64,000 nt of DNA from Anaerolineaceae bacterium. GTDB taxonomy: Bacteria; Chloroflexota; Anaerolineae; Aggregatilineales; Phototrophicaceae. The position numbers were made by a program, and so were the translations under genes. The DNA lies in NCBI GenBank assembly GCA_020634135.1, contig JACKCG010000004.1, positions 248,001 through 312,000 on the forward strand, in the 5' to 3' direction. The notes beneath the pieces are model-generated. The model searched no databases. It was not told the DNA's origin and saw only the letters and a list, made by a program, of their open reading frames with translations. The stretch's first letter is position 1. Each line of letters starts with the position of its first letter. This document shows positions 17,660 to 25,315 of the stretch, piece by piece.

Positions 17660-18418
17660 CTACCCCAACTCGCCATAGCGCCGCGCTTCGGCCAGTACGA
17701 ACTCTACTGCTGATGTGATAGTCGGGTCGGGCGGCGTACTCGGTGGCATATCCAGGGTCGTCCGGGCACGGATCACCGGCACATGATTTTCCCACGCGAC
17801 ATGAATCACACCGACCTGTAATGCCGCTACCGGGGGGAGATATATCACATTCTCCGTAGGGGAGGGTCTCAGACCGGGAGGGTTTTCCGGCACGGGCGAA
17901 GCGTGCTTCGCCCCTACATTTTTGGCGGGGTTTGGCGAGTCTCCCGGCAATACGATTCGCAGACTCCCCTCGCCCTGTAAATTGGGAGAATCCTGCGATG
18001 GGGACGCACCACCGTGCGCCCCTACATTGTCCCCGCAAATAACAGTAATTGTCCCGCTCTGCCAGGGGTGCGCCTCGTCCACCAGCGCCATACCGAGATA
18101 ATTGGCGTCGAGGCGAGCACGGCTTTCCGCTGTCAGGAATCCGGCGACATTGACCGCCTGGTAGCCCATTGCATCCAGTACGATGAGTGCCGAACGGCCT
18201 CCGGTGGCGGCGCAGTGCCAGGCATCCGGTGCGCAGGCGTTCCCGGCATCAAGCAGCAGAATCCGCCGCGCCACCGGTTCAACCGCACAGAGCATCACAT
18301 CCGGCTCGTCTGCCGGGGGCAGGTTCTTCAATCCGCGCAGAAAGGTGTGCAGGCGGGGCAGCCGTTCCAGGTCGCCCCGCAGGTTAGCGGTATAGAGAAT
18401 CGTCAGCGGTTCTTCCAT
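17660..18418 (-). CDS. Degenerate 5'-nucleotidase/metallophosphatase-like protein with in-frame palindromic insert
   Basis: A 252-residue protein. The N-terminus LTILYTANLRGDLERLPRL aligns with the start of UshA-type 5'-nucleotidases (usual ILHTNDLHG), but the Asp and His metal ligands are replaced, so it is probably not an active phosphatase. ILLLDAGNA and YQAVNVAGFL are the next family-like strands. Residues about 130-195 form a low-complexity insert encoded by 17850-18030, which contains two GGGCG/CGCCC palindromes; the family-like sequence then resumes at VIYLPPVAAL. The start at 18418 overlaps the upstream enoyl-CoA hydratase gene by 16 bp, so the two are likely co-transcribed. The function is unknown. 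Confidence 0.65.
   Translation of the reverse strand: MEEPLTILYTANLRGDLERLPRLHTFLRGLKNLPPADEPDVMLCAVEPVARRILLLDAGNACAPDAWHCAATGGRSALIVLDAMGYQAVNVAGFLTAESRARLDANYLGMALVDEAHPWQSGTITVICGDNVGAHGGASPSQDSPNLQGEGSLRIVLPGDSPNPAKNVGAKHASPVPENPPGLRPSPTENVIYLPPVAALQVGVIHVAWENHVPVIRARTTLDMPPSTPPDPTITSAVEFVLAEARRYGELG
17680..17708. repeat. 29-bp direct repeat, right copy (inside the metallophosphatase-like gene)
   Basis: Coding copy of the repeat at 16864-16892; it encodes VEFVLAEARR of the C-terminal helix of the gene at 17660. Confidence 0.85.
17894..17920. repeat. Palindromic element A inside a coding sequence
   Basis: GGGCGAAGC, GT, GCTTCGCCC is a perfect 9-bp stem (17894-17913), followed by CTACATT. 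It lies in frame within the gene at 17660. Confidence 0.8.
18000..18026. repeat. Palindromic element B inside a coding sequence
   Basis: GGGG, a bulged A, CGCAC, CACC loop, GTGCG, CCCC, then TACATT. Same right-hand signature as element A and the element at 10738. Confidence 0.75.
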
Positions 18419-19179
18419 TCGGCCTTGCGCTTTTCCACGAAGGCCTTCATGCCTTCCTGCTTGTCTTCCGTGCCAAAAAGCAGGAAGAAATTACGTTTCT
18501 CAAAGGTCAGCCCTTCGCTCAGGCTGAGTTCTTCGGCCTTGTTGACGGCTTCCTTGATGAGTTGTACGGCCACACCCGGCATCCCGGCGATTTTCCCCGC
18601 CAGCTTGATGGCTTCATCCAGATATGTCTCCACCGGGAACACATGGTTGACGAGGCCATAGCGCAGGGCTTCTTCGGCAGTCAGGTTGCGGTCACCGAGC
18701 GTGACTTCCATCGCCAATGCCTTGCCGACAGCGCGGGTGAGCCGCTGCGTGCCGCCTGCCCCCGGCATGATCCCGATCTTGACTTCCGGCTGGCCGAACC
18801 TGGCCGACTCGGAGGCGATAATCATGTCGCACATCATCGCCATTTCGCAGCCACCGCCCAGCGCCCACCCGGAGACTGCCCCGATGACCGGCTTGCGCAG
18901 GCCCATCATGCGCGTCCAATCGGTGAAGTCGCCACCGGTGAACATGGTCACGGCGTCGGTGTTTTCCATCTCTTTGATGTCTGCCCCGGCAGCGAAGGCG
19001 CGGTCACTGCCGGTGAGCACCATGCAGCCGATAGCGGGGTCGTTATCGAAGGCTTCCAGCGCGGAGAACACTTCGGCGGTCAGGCCGCTGCTGAGGGCGT
19101 TGAGGGCTTCCGGGCGGTTGAGGCGCACCAGGCCAACTCCCGGCACGGGTGTTTCAGTCAGAATAAACTGGTAGGTCAT
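18403..19179 (-). CDS. Enoyl-CoA hydratase/isomerase family protein
   Basis: A 258-residue crotonase-fold protein. Visible family features are VRLNRPEALNALS, the oxyanion-hole stretch FAAGADIKEM, and AVSGWALGGGCEMAMMCDMIIA with the second oxyanion Gly, then FGQPEVKIGIMPGAGG with the catalytic Glu region and the C-terminal helix pair. Members hydrate enoyl-CoA in beta-oxidation or related CoA pathways. The start at 19179 (MTYQF) has GGAGA about 9 bases upstream, better than the longer frame at 19194. It overlaps the downstream gene by 16 bp and is divergent from the gene at 19322. Other crotonase reactions cannot be excluded. Confidence 0.93.
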   Translation of the reverse strand: MTYQFILTETPVPGVGLVRLNRPEALNALSSGLTAEVFSALEAFDNDPAIGCMVLTGSDRAFAAGADIKEMENTDAVTMFTGGDFTDWTRMMGLRKPVIGAVSGWALGGGCEMAMMCDMIIASESARFGQPEVKIGIMPGAGGTQRLTRAVGKALAMEVTLGDRNLTAEEALRYGLVNHVFPVETYLDEAIKLAGKIAGMPGVAVQLIKEAVNKAEELSLSEGLTFEKRNFFLLFGTEDKQEGMKAFVEKRKAEWKNR

Positions 19180-19275
19180 GTAATTTGTCTCCACAAAAGT
19201 GATTTATACAACTCTGCGACCTATTATACCGAATCAGAGGGTGAACGCCGTAGAGTTCTCCTCCCAAGTTTGAAA

Positions 19276-19284
19276 TGGTATACT
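19276..19284 (+). promoter_or_regulatory. Putative extended -10 promoter element
   Basis: TGG-TATACT, 38 bases before the ATG at 19322; no good -35 box is seen, as is common with extended -10 promoters. Confidence 0.4.
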
Positions 19285-19321
19285 CACCCCATTCAGCCAA
19301 TAACAAGCTCAAAGAAATACC

Positions 19322-19693
19322 ATGACCGACATCTGGTCTCGAATCGAAAGTGATGAAACCAACTTACCCATACCCATCGCCACAGACCCGGATGGTGTGA
19401 CTGTTTTCCTGTCCCGTGAAGTCTGGCAAAACCACATCCTTGCTCACCATCCTGAAATGATAGATTTTAAAGACCTGATTTTGCAGGCAATCACCCACCC
19501 TGTCTTCCGCGAAGTAGAAGATACTGAGCGACGTATAATCCGTTGTTATGCTGACATCCCACCGCCGCGCTAGCCTGGAAAAACGCCACTACAGGTACGG
19601 GTCGTGGTAAAATACGTTCAACCATCCGAACGCGATCAGCAGCGTACCGGCGTGATTAGTTCGGCTTATTTAGTGCGATGGAAGGTGACATAA
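19322..19693 (+). pseudogene. PBECR2-like nuclease gene with an in-frame TAG
   Basis: An 83-residue frame runs from the ATG at 19322 to a TAG at 19571-19573. The same frame then stays open for 39 more codons to a TAA at 19691-19693, which overlaps the next gene's ATG as TAATG. The first part has VFLSREVWQNHILAHHPEM and a following helix; the part after the TAG has QVRVVVKY and GVISSAYLVR. Together these resemble the complete fold of small PBECR2/RelE-like nucleases, whose last strand is normally like the second part. A single nonsense mutation, a sequencing error or stop-codon readthrough would each fit. If intact the product would be 123 residues. Confidence 0.65.
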
Positions 19694-19986
19694 TGGCACA
19701 GCTAATGGTTCATGGTCGGCAGGTCACATACGACTACGATACGGCCCAGAATATGCTGTATATCTTGTTCGAGGCCAACCCCAGCGCGACCTTCTACGCT
19801 GATGTCCCCGATATGCCGGGCGTGATGCTCCGCTACCGTATCAGCGATGAATCCCTGGTTGGCATTACCGTGCATGATGGGTCGAACTGGTTAGCAGCAG
19901 ATGTTCCCCAGGACGCGGCGCTGCGCCAACTCGTTCATACGTTCGTGCGCCAGCTTGATCCGCAGTCGGTTGATCGCGCCTCGTGA
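19693..19986 (+). CDS. DUF2283 domain-containing protein, possible antitoxin partner
   Basis: A 97-residue protein. The motif YDYDTAQNMLYILF, a variable loop, and LVGITVHDGSNWL match DUF2283, a short beta-rich domain often found next to small nuclease or RelE/DUF4258-like toxins. The ATG at 19693 overlaps the TAA of the upstream nuclease frame; the longer frame from 19678 starts inside that gene. This coupling suggests a toxin-antitoxin-like pair, with this protein as partner or antitoxin. That role is inferred from context. Confidence 0.7.
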   Translation: MAQLMVHGRQVTYDYDTAQNMLYILFEANPSATFYADVPDMPGVMLRYRISDESLVGITVHDGSNWLAADVPQDAALRQLVHTFVRQLDPQSVDRAS

Positions 19987-20023
19987 TTGCCCCCATTATC
20001 TACCCCCAACACGGAGTACACCC

Positions 20024-20560
20024 ATGCAGCCCTGGAAAACGCTCGCCCGCAAGGTCGTGCTGAACTACAGCAAGTTTCTCACCGTTGAGGAACACCGCGT
20101 CGAACTGCCGGACGGGCAGGTCATCCCCGACTGGCCCTGGGTCGTCACGCCCGACTATATCAACGTGGCCGCTGTCACCGGGGACGGGCGCTTCCTGTGC
20201 TTCCGGCAGACAAAATATGCCCTCGGTGGACCCTCACTGGCGACGGTGGGCGGCTACATCGAACCGGGTGAAACGCCGCTGGCCGCCGCCCAACGCGAAT
20301 TGTTGGAAGAAACCGGGTATGAGGCGGCGCAGTGGACGGATTTAGGCACATATACCGTAGACGCCAATCGCGGCGCTGGCAATGGCACACTGTTCCTGGC
20401 GCAAGGGGCGCGGCGCGTGGCTGACCCGGACGCTGACGACCTGGAAGAACAGGAACTCCTCTTCCTCAGCCAGGCGGAGGTTGAAGCAGCGGTGCGGAAC
20501 GGGGAATTTAAGGTGATGGCCTGGGCTGCGGTTATGGCGCTGGCACTGGCGCGGCTGTAA
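20024..20560 (+). CDS. NUDIX hydrolase (ADP-ribose pyrophosphatase-like)
   Basis: A 178-residue protein with a full Nudix box, GGYIEPGETPLAAAQRELLE followed by ETGY, giving the GX5EX7REUXEEXGU pattern. The N-terminal WPWVVTPDYINVAAVT segment is typical of ADP-ribose or nucleotide-sugar pyrophosphatases; the exact substrate is open. The ATG at 20024 has GGAG 7 bases upstream and is preferred over the longer frame at 19901, which overlaps the DUF2283 gene. It lies 37 bases after DUF2283 on the same strand. Confidence 0.92.
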   Translation: MQPWKTLARKVVLNYSKFLTVEEHRVELPDGQVIPDWPWVVTPDYINVAAVTGDGRFLCFRQTKYALGGPSLATVGGYIEPGETPLAAAQRELLEETGYEAAQWTDLGTYTVDANRGAGNGTLFLAQGARRVADPDADDLEEQELLFLSQAEVEAAVRNGEFKVMAWAAVMALALARL

Positions 20561-20624
20561 ACGCATTCCGCCGTACACGAATTTCGTTATACAATTGAGA
20601 AAATACCCATCACGGAGGAATACC

Positions 20625-21524
20625 ATGAAACTCACCGGCCTCCATTTGCTACTCACTTACCAATGCACGCTCGAATGTGACCACTGTTTCGTGTGGAGCA
20701 GCCCCTGGCAAACCGGCACAATGACCTTACAGCACGTCCGCGAGATTCTACGGCAGGGGCAGGCACTGGGCACGGTCAAGGAAATCTATTTTGAGGGGGG
20801 CGAGCCGTTCCTGTGCTACCCGATTCTGGTAAAAGGCGTAGAAGAAGCTGTAGAAGCCGGGTTCAGCGTTGGAATCGTCTCGAATGCGTTCTGGGCGACC
20901 TGTGTTGAGGATGCTGTGGAGTGGCTGAAGCCCTTTGCCGGCAAACTGGCCGACCTTTCTGTGAGCAGCGATGTTTATCATTGGGACGAGCAGTATGGGC
21001 AGAAGGTGAAAAACGCCCAGGAAGCGGCGACCTACCTGCATATCCCACTCGGCACGATCAGTGTCGCTCAACCGGAGACAGTCAACGCGGCGGCGGCAGT
21101 CGGGCAGCTCCCACAAAGTGAATCCAGAGTGATGTACCGAGGGCGAGCAGCAGCCAAACTGAGCGAACGGGCGGCAAAACATGCCTGGGCGACCTTCACG
21201 ACTTGTCCGTATGAGAACCTGCGCGATCCGGGGCGGGTGCATGTTGACCCCTTCGGCTATCTGCATATCTGCCAGGGGATCACGCTTGGCAATCTGTTTG
21301 AGACGCCGCTATCCGAAATCCGGGCATCTTTCGACCCGGACTCCCATCCGATCACCGGCCCGCTATTGAACGGCGGCCCCGCCGAACTGGCCCGCCGCTA
21401 TGATCTGACACCCGATGCCGGGTATGCCGACGCCTGCCACTTATGCTACACAACCCGTGAAAGACTGCGAGCGCGCTTCCCGGCGATTCTCGCACCCGAC
21501 CAGATGTATCGTGTGGTGGAATAG
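20625..21524 (+). CDS. Radical SAM protein
   Basis: A 299-residue protein. YQCTLECDHC near residue 14 holds the CX3CX2C cluster that binds the [4Fe-4S]-SAM centre, followed by IYFEGGEPFL (the GGE motif) and GIVSNAFW. The C-terminal half has CPYEN, HICQG and CHLCY, Cys patterns like a partial SPASM/twitch extension that may bind a second cluster. Such proteins often modify peptides or cofactors; no precursor peptide gene was seen nearby. CGGAGG lies 6 bases before the ATG at 20625. A long stem-loop terminator follows. Confidence 0.85.
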   Translation: MKLTGLHLLLTYQCTLECDHCFVWSSPWQTGTMTLQHVREILRQGQALGTVKEIYFEGGEPFLCYPILVKGVEEAVEAGFSVGIVSNAFWATCVEDAVEWLKPFAGKLADLSVSSDVYHWDEQYGQKVKNAQEAATYLHIPLGTISVAQPETVNAAAAVGQLPQSESRVMYRGRAAAKLSERAAKHAWATFTTCPYENLRDPGRVHVDPFGYLHICQGITLGNLFETPLSEIRASFDPDSHPITGPLLNGGPAELARRYDLTPDAGYADACHLCYTTRERLRARFPAILAPDQMYRVVE

Positions 21525-21532
21525 CCAACCGA

Positions 21533-21566
21533 GAAACAGCCAGCCGCCGCGCTGGTTGTTTCTTTA
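21533..21566 (+). terminator. Rho-independent terminator after the radical SAM gene
   Basis: GAAACAGCCAGC, CGCCGC, GCTGGTTGTTTC, then TTT. It is a 12-bp stem with one G-T wobble. Confidence 0.8.
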
Positions 21567-21676
21567 ACGATGGGCTGTTGCCCGGCTTATGCGTAACAAA
21601 TGTCTTGTTTGGGGACGATCTGCAAAAGGCGGTATACTCATTCAACAAAACCGTGACGCAACCGTGAAGAATTCTG

Positions 21677-24600
21677 ATGAAAAAATATGCTGCGTTATTC
21701 CTCGTTCTGACCTTTTTTCTGCTCACGCTGCTTCTGAGCGGTGGTGTCTCCGGGCAAGATGCTGGCAGCGGTGTGACGCTGCACCTGATACGAAGCCGCG
21801 ACTCTCTGGCGATCTACAACCCATCGGATGTGCCGGTTTCGCTTATGGGGCTTGAACTGCGCACGGTCACACAAAGCATATCCCCCGTTTCGAATTTTCA
21901 GGCATTGTCGCTGAATGGCGGCATGGCTTCTCCGAAAACGTGTTATATCTATGTACTGTTCGAAACCGCCGAACCGACGCCGTCAACGTGCCTACCGTCC
22001 CCTGTGATCCGGGTGATCCCGCGAACTGATGTGTTCTGGTATGATTTCGTCGCAAATAGTCCGCAGGCTATCGCTATCCAGCTTAACGGGCAATCAATCG
22101 GGCAGCCCTGCGCCGGAAACATTGCGGACTGTGCGTTTTTCTGGACTCCGCTCCCAACGCCTGCGCCAACGCCCACCCAAACACCTATACCCACCTCCGT
22201 TATCTCGATCAACGAGAACGGATTCAGTAACCTGGGTGAGATTCAACCGGATTCTTTGGAAAATATCCTGGCGCAGACGGGCATTCAGGCGTGGGTAACT
22301 GCCGGTTGGGTGGGCGCGGGACAGCGAATCGGCGTGCTTGACCACCACTTCGGGGATATGGCTAACCTGCCGTTTCCTGTCGTGACCAAAGATGCTTTGG
22401 CCGACTACAACACCGATAACCTGACCAGTGGCCGAGATGTCCTGGAAGTCATTCATGGGGTCGCGCCGGGCGCAGAACTCTTCGCCTGCCGGTATGCGAC
22501 CTATGATGAGTTCACTTCCTGCGTGGATTGGCTGGTCGCGCAGCATGTTACGGTCATCAGCCACGCTGCCGGTGCGCCAGTGCTGCGCCTGGATGAAAGC
22601 AGTGGGTGGTCGCAGAAGGTGAACGAGACTGCCGAGCGGAATATTGTCTGGGTCGAAGCGGCGGGCAACTTCGCCGGGGCGCGTTTTGAACAGTTCTTCA
22701 CGGATGATAACGAAAATCTCCTACATGAGTTTGAACGCATCAACCGTTACCGTGTTGAGGGCTATAACGAGGTGCTGGCTTTCGCACCAATTGGGCACTA
22801 TTCTGGCACAGTCATGCTCGCCTGGGAAAGCACCTCTGACAGCCCGGTTGACCTCGACCTGGTGATTACCGATCCGCAAACGGGCGAGCGGATTGCTGAC
22901 AGCGTGCAATCGGCGACAGCAGAGGCTGATGGTACCGGCATTGAGTATGCTGTATTCGATATGCAGGATGGATTCGGCATCCAGGTTCGCAATGTGAGCG
23001 GGCATCCTGTAGACAGCCTGTTCAGCCTGTATGTGGAATATGCTTCTGTTACCGGCTCGGAACAAGATGATTCAATCACTGCGCCGGGAGACAGCCCGCA
23101 GGCGCTCACGGTAGCTGTTATGCAGGGCAGTCATATCGCCCCGTACAGTTCTCAGGGACCGGCTGGGGCGGAGATCAAGCCCGATTTGGCGGCACGAGGT
23201 GAAATCCAATTGGCGGGTGGACGGCTCTTTATCGGCAGCAGCGCCTCCGCAGCGGTAGTTTCCGGCTTTGCCGCGCTGGTACGCGAGGCCAACCCCAACT
23301 TTGGGCAGGAAGAAGTACAAAGTTTCATACTCGACTTTGCGACAGGTGACGATAGTGAGTTTCGGGGAAGAGACCCGGTGTACGGTGAAGGTTTTCTGAG
23401 TGCCCCTACTCCCGTGCCTACACTGACATACACACCTTCACAGGAAGTGAGGGAAACAGGGGGCGCGGTCACGCCTACCGCGACGCCTATCGCAAACGCT
23501 GCCGATCAGCCGATGGCTATTGTCCGTGAATCGTCTATCAATCTGCGGCGTGGGCCAGGGACAGCCTATGAGGTCGCGGACTACGCCTATCTGGGCGAGC
23601 GTTTTACGATTATCAGCCGGGCTTACCGCTGGTATCTGGTGGAAGACGCGGACGGCCAACTATTCTGGTTGGCTGCCAGCGTGGTGGATGTGGAAAATCT
23701 GCCGGAGACACTACTACCGCCCGTAACCGTACCCCCGGCACCGACACAACCACCACCGCCCAGTACGCCCACTTTTGAGCCATCGCCGCCCCGCCCGCTG
23801 GACGCGCCTGAATCGCCTGGAAATGTCCGAATTGTGCCCACCCGCCGCCCGCGTCCTGCCGGGGCAGTCACCCCACTGGTGACGGCAACTCCTAACGGGA
23901 CGGCAACACAAGGGGTTATCACTACCGCCACCCGGTATGCGGCCAATCTCACCGCAACGGCAACCTTGTGGACGCCAACAGTTGATCTGACCCGGATGAG
24001 TGCCACGCCCACACCGACTGTGACGCCTTCGCCGACAAACACGATTGGGCCGGCGATAGGCGGACAATCCGCTGCTACAAATACGCCTGTGCCTACGCTC
24101 GCGCCAGCAACGTGCGTGCCAACCAAACCGGCGTCCTGGTCGGGGTGGGTTGCCTATACGATTCGCAGCGGCGATACGCTCGGGCAGTTAGCAGTGGATA
24201 CGGGTACGAGCGTTGCTGCGATCATGACCGCCAACTGCCTGCCATCCAGTAACATCATCGCCGGGAACACGCTGTATCTACCCAAGCAGCCGCCCGCTCC
24301 GCCTCCGACGTCCCCGCCATCTCCCATTACGCCGGGTGATCCTACAGCAACACCCTGCACAGGCGAGGGATGTACACAACCGCCACCAGCGTCCTGTCCT
24401 GCCCCCGGCATAACCGGCGCATCGTCAGGGAATGGCTGGCAATATACCGTGAGCGGATATGCAAGTTCGAGGCCATCTGCCACTTTGAGGGATTGGGTGA
24501 CTCCTACGCCCAATAACTACGATTACTCAGGGAATGTGTCTTTTGACGGCTGCAATTGGAGTGTAACCGTGCAACTAGGTACGGATGCGACCAATCCGCC

Positions 24601-24685
24601 AGCCGATTGTGGCAAAACGTTTACCGTCATCACTGCGGTAGGGCAAATTGGAGTAACCAAGACGAGTTGCAGCCCACCGGGATAG
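21677..24685 (+). CDS. Secreted subtilase-family protein with SH3b and LysM domains
   Basis: A 1002-residue exported protein. Residues 1-26 are a signal peptide. Residues about 190-580 form a subtilisin-like domain: Asp222 in GVLDHHFG, His260 in EVIHGVAPGA, Asn331 in EAAGNFA and Ser522 in GSSASAAVVSG make a full Asp-His-Ser set, though the usual Pro after the Ser motif is Ala. A beta-rich insert (about 345-460) sits between Asn331 and Ser522. Then come an SH3b domain (about 613-671, INLRRGPGTAYE), a 150-residue Thr/Pro linker and a LysM repeat (about 826-870, YTIRSGDTLGQLA). It is probably wall-anchored. The C-terminal 120 residues are beta-rich and Cys-containing. It is probably a single-gene transcript. 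Confidence 0.85.
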   Translation: MKKYAALFLVLTFFLLTLLLSGGVSGQDAGSGVTLHLIRSRDSLAIYNPSDVPVSLMGLELRTVTQSISPVSNFQALSLNGGMASPKTCYIYVLFETAEPTPSTCLPSPVIRVIPRTDVFWYDFVANSPQAIAIQLNGQSIGQPCAGNIADCAFFWTPLPTPAPTPTQTPIPTSVISINENGFSNLGEIQPDSLENILAQTGIQAWVTAGWVGAGQRIGVLDHHFGDMANLPFPVVTKDALADYNTDNLTSGRDVLEVIHGVAPGAELFACRYATYDEFTSCVDWLVAQHVTVISHAAGAPVLRLDESSGWSQKVNETAERNIVWVEAAGNFAGARFEQFFTDDNENLLHEFERINRYRVEGYNEVLAFAPIGHYSGTVMLAWESTSDSPVDLDLVITDPQTGERIADSVQSATAEADGTGIEYAVFDMQDGFGIQVRNVSGHPVDSLFSLYVEYASVTGSEQDDSITAPGDSPQALTVAVMQGSHIAPYSSQGPAGAEIKPDLAARGEIQLAGGRLFIGSSASAAVVSGFAALVREANPNFGQEEVQSFILDFATGDDSEFRGRDPVYGEGFLSAPTPVPTLTYTPSQEVRETGGAVTPTATPIANAADQPMAIVRESSINLRRGPGTAYEVADYAYLGERFTIISRAYRWYLVEDADGQLFWLAASVVDVENLPETLLPPVTVPPAPTQPPPPSTPTFEPSPPRPLDAPESPGNVRIVPTRRPRPAGAVTPLVTATPNGTATQGVITTATRYAANLTATATLWTPTVDLTRMSATPTPTVTPSPTNTIGPAIGGQSAATNTPVPTLAPATCVPTKPASWSGWVAYTIRSGDTLGQLAVDTGTSVAAIMTANCLPSSNIIAGNTLYLPKQPPAPPPTSPPSPITPGDPTATPCTGEGCTQPPPASCPAPGITGASSGNGWQYTVSGYASSRPSATLRDWVTPTPNNYDYSGNVSFDGCNWSVTVQLGTDATNPPADCGKTFTVITAVGQIGVTKTSCSPPG

Positions 24686-24697
24686 CCCATTCACGCT

Positions 24698-24726
24698 TTA
24701 GCATTCATGGGCGGGTGGGCTATAAT
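24698..24726 (+). promoter_or_regulatory. Putative promoter for the DUF6391 gene
   Basis: TTAGCA at 24698-24703 and TATAAT at 24721-24726, 17-bp spacer. The 8-bp arms ATAGCCCA and TGGGCTAT around it may also form the terminator hairpin of the upstream gene. Confidence 0.45.
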
Positions 24727-24757
24727 AGGCCTTGTCCATAAAACAGGAAACCCGCCC

Positions 24758-25300
24758 ATGCTGGAAATATTAGCCCGCTATAGTGCCCCGGTGCTGTCCC
24801 TGCCGGTTGTCCGGCGCACCCGCCGTAACCACGGCCTGGAACATGCCACGATTCATGTCCTTTCCCGCAAACACTACCGGCTCTCCGGGCGCAGTGACGA
24901 AACAGGCTTTGTTTTGTTGGGCCAGGTCGCCACCAGCGATGTCGAGGCCGCCGTGAGTGAGGCTCTGCGCCGCATGAAAAACGGCGAACATGGCCTGGCG
25001 ATTCACCCGAACTGCGGCACAAACCTGCTAACGACGGGTCTTCTCGCCAGTCTGGTTGGACTGGTCGGCCTGGGCGGAGTCAACCGCCGGGCATCATTCA
25101 ACCGCCTGCCGACTGTCATGCTGGTGATGATGGCAGTCATCCTGTTTTCCCCACTGCTGGGCATGGAATTGCAGCGCCTGTTCACGACTGATGGCGACCC
25201 GCAAGACCTGGAAGTGCTGCGGGTAGAGCGTCACCAGTTTCGTATGCCGTTCATGTCGTCGCCGGTTGTGCTGCACCGTGTCTCCACCCATTCCAGTTAA
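24758..25300 (+). CDS. DUF6391 domain-containing membrane protein
   Basis: A 180-residue protein. RRNHGLEHATIHVLSRK, then GEHGLAIHPNCGTNLL, are the hallmark conserved segments of DUF6391, known from cyanobacteria and Chloroflexota and without assigned function. Two hydrophobic segments (about 93-110 and 118-136) suggest two membrane passes. The His/Glu and His/Cys pairs could be metal ligands, which is a guess. AGGAAA precedes the ATG at 24758; the longer frame from 24707 would cover the promoter. The gene is followed after 15 bases by holA and probably shares its transcript. Confidence 0.85.
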   Translation: MLEILARYSAPVLSLPVVRRTRRNHGLEHATIHVLSRKHYRLSGRSDETGFVLLGQVATSDVEAAVSEALRRMKNGEHGLAIHPNCGTNLLTTGLLASLVGLVGLGGVNRRASFNRLPTVMLVMMAVILFSPLLGMELQRLFTTDGDPQDLEVLRVERHQFRMPFMSSPVVLHRVSTHSS

Positions 25301-25315
25301 GCAGGCAGCGAAACT

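Noticed and set aside
21605..21638. TTGTTT and TATACT as a promoter for the subtilase gene
   Set aside because: The spacer is 22 bp, too long for a standard promoter.
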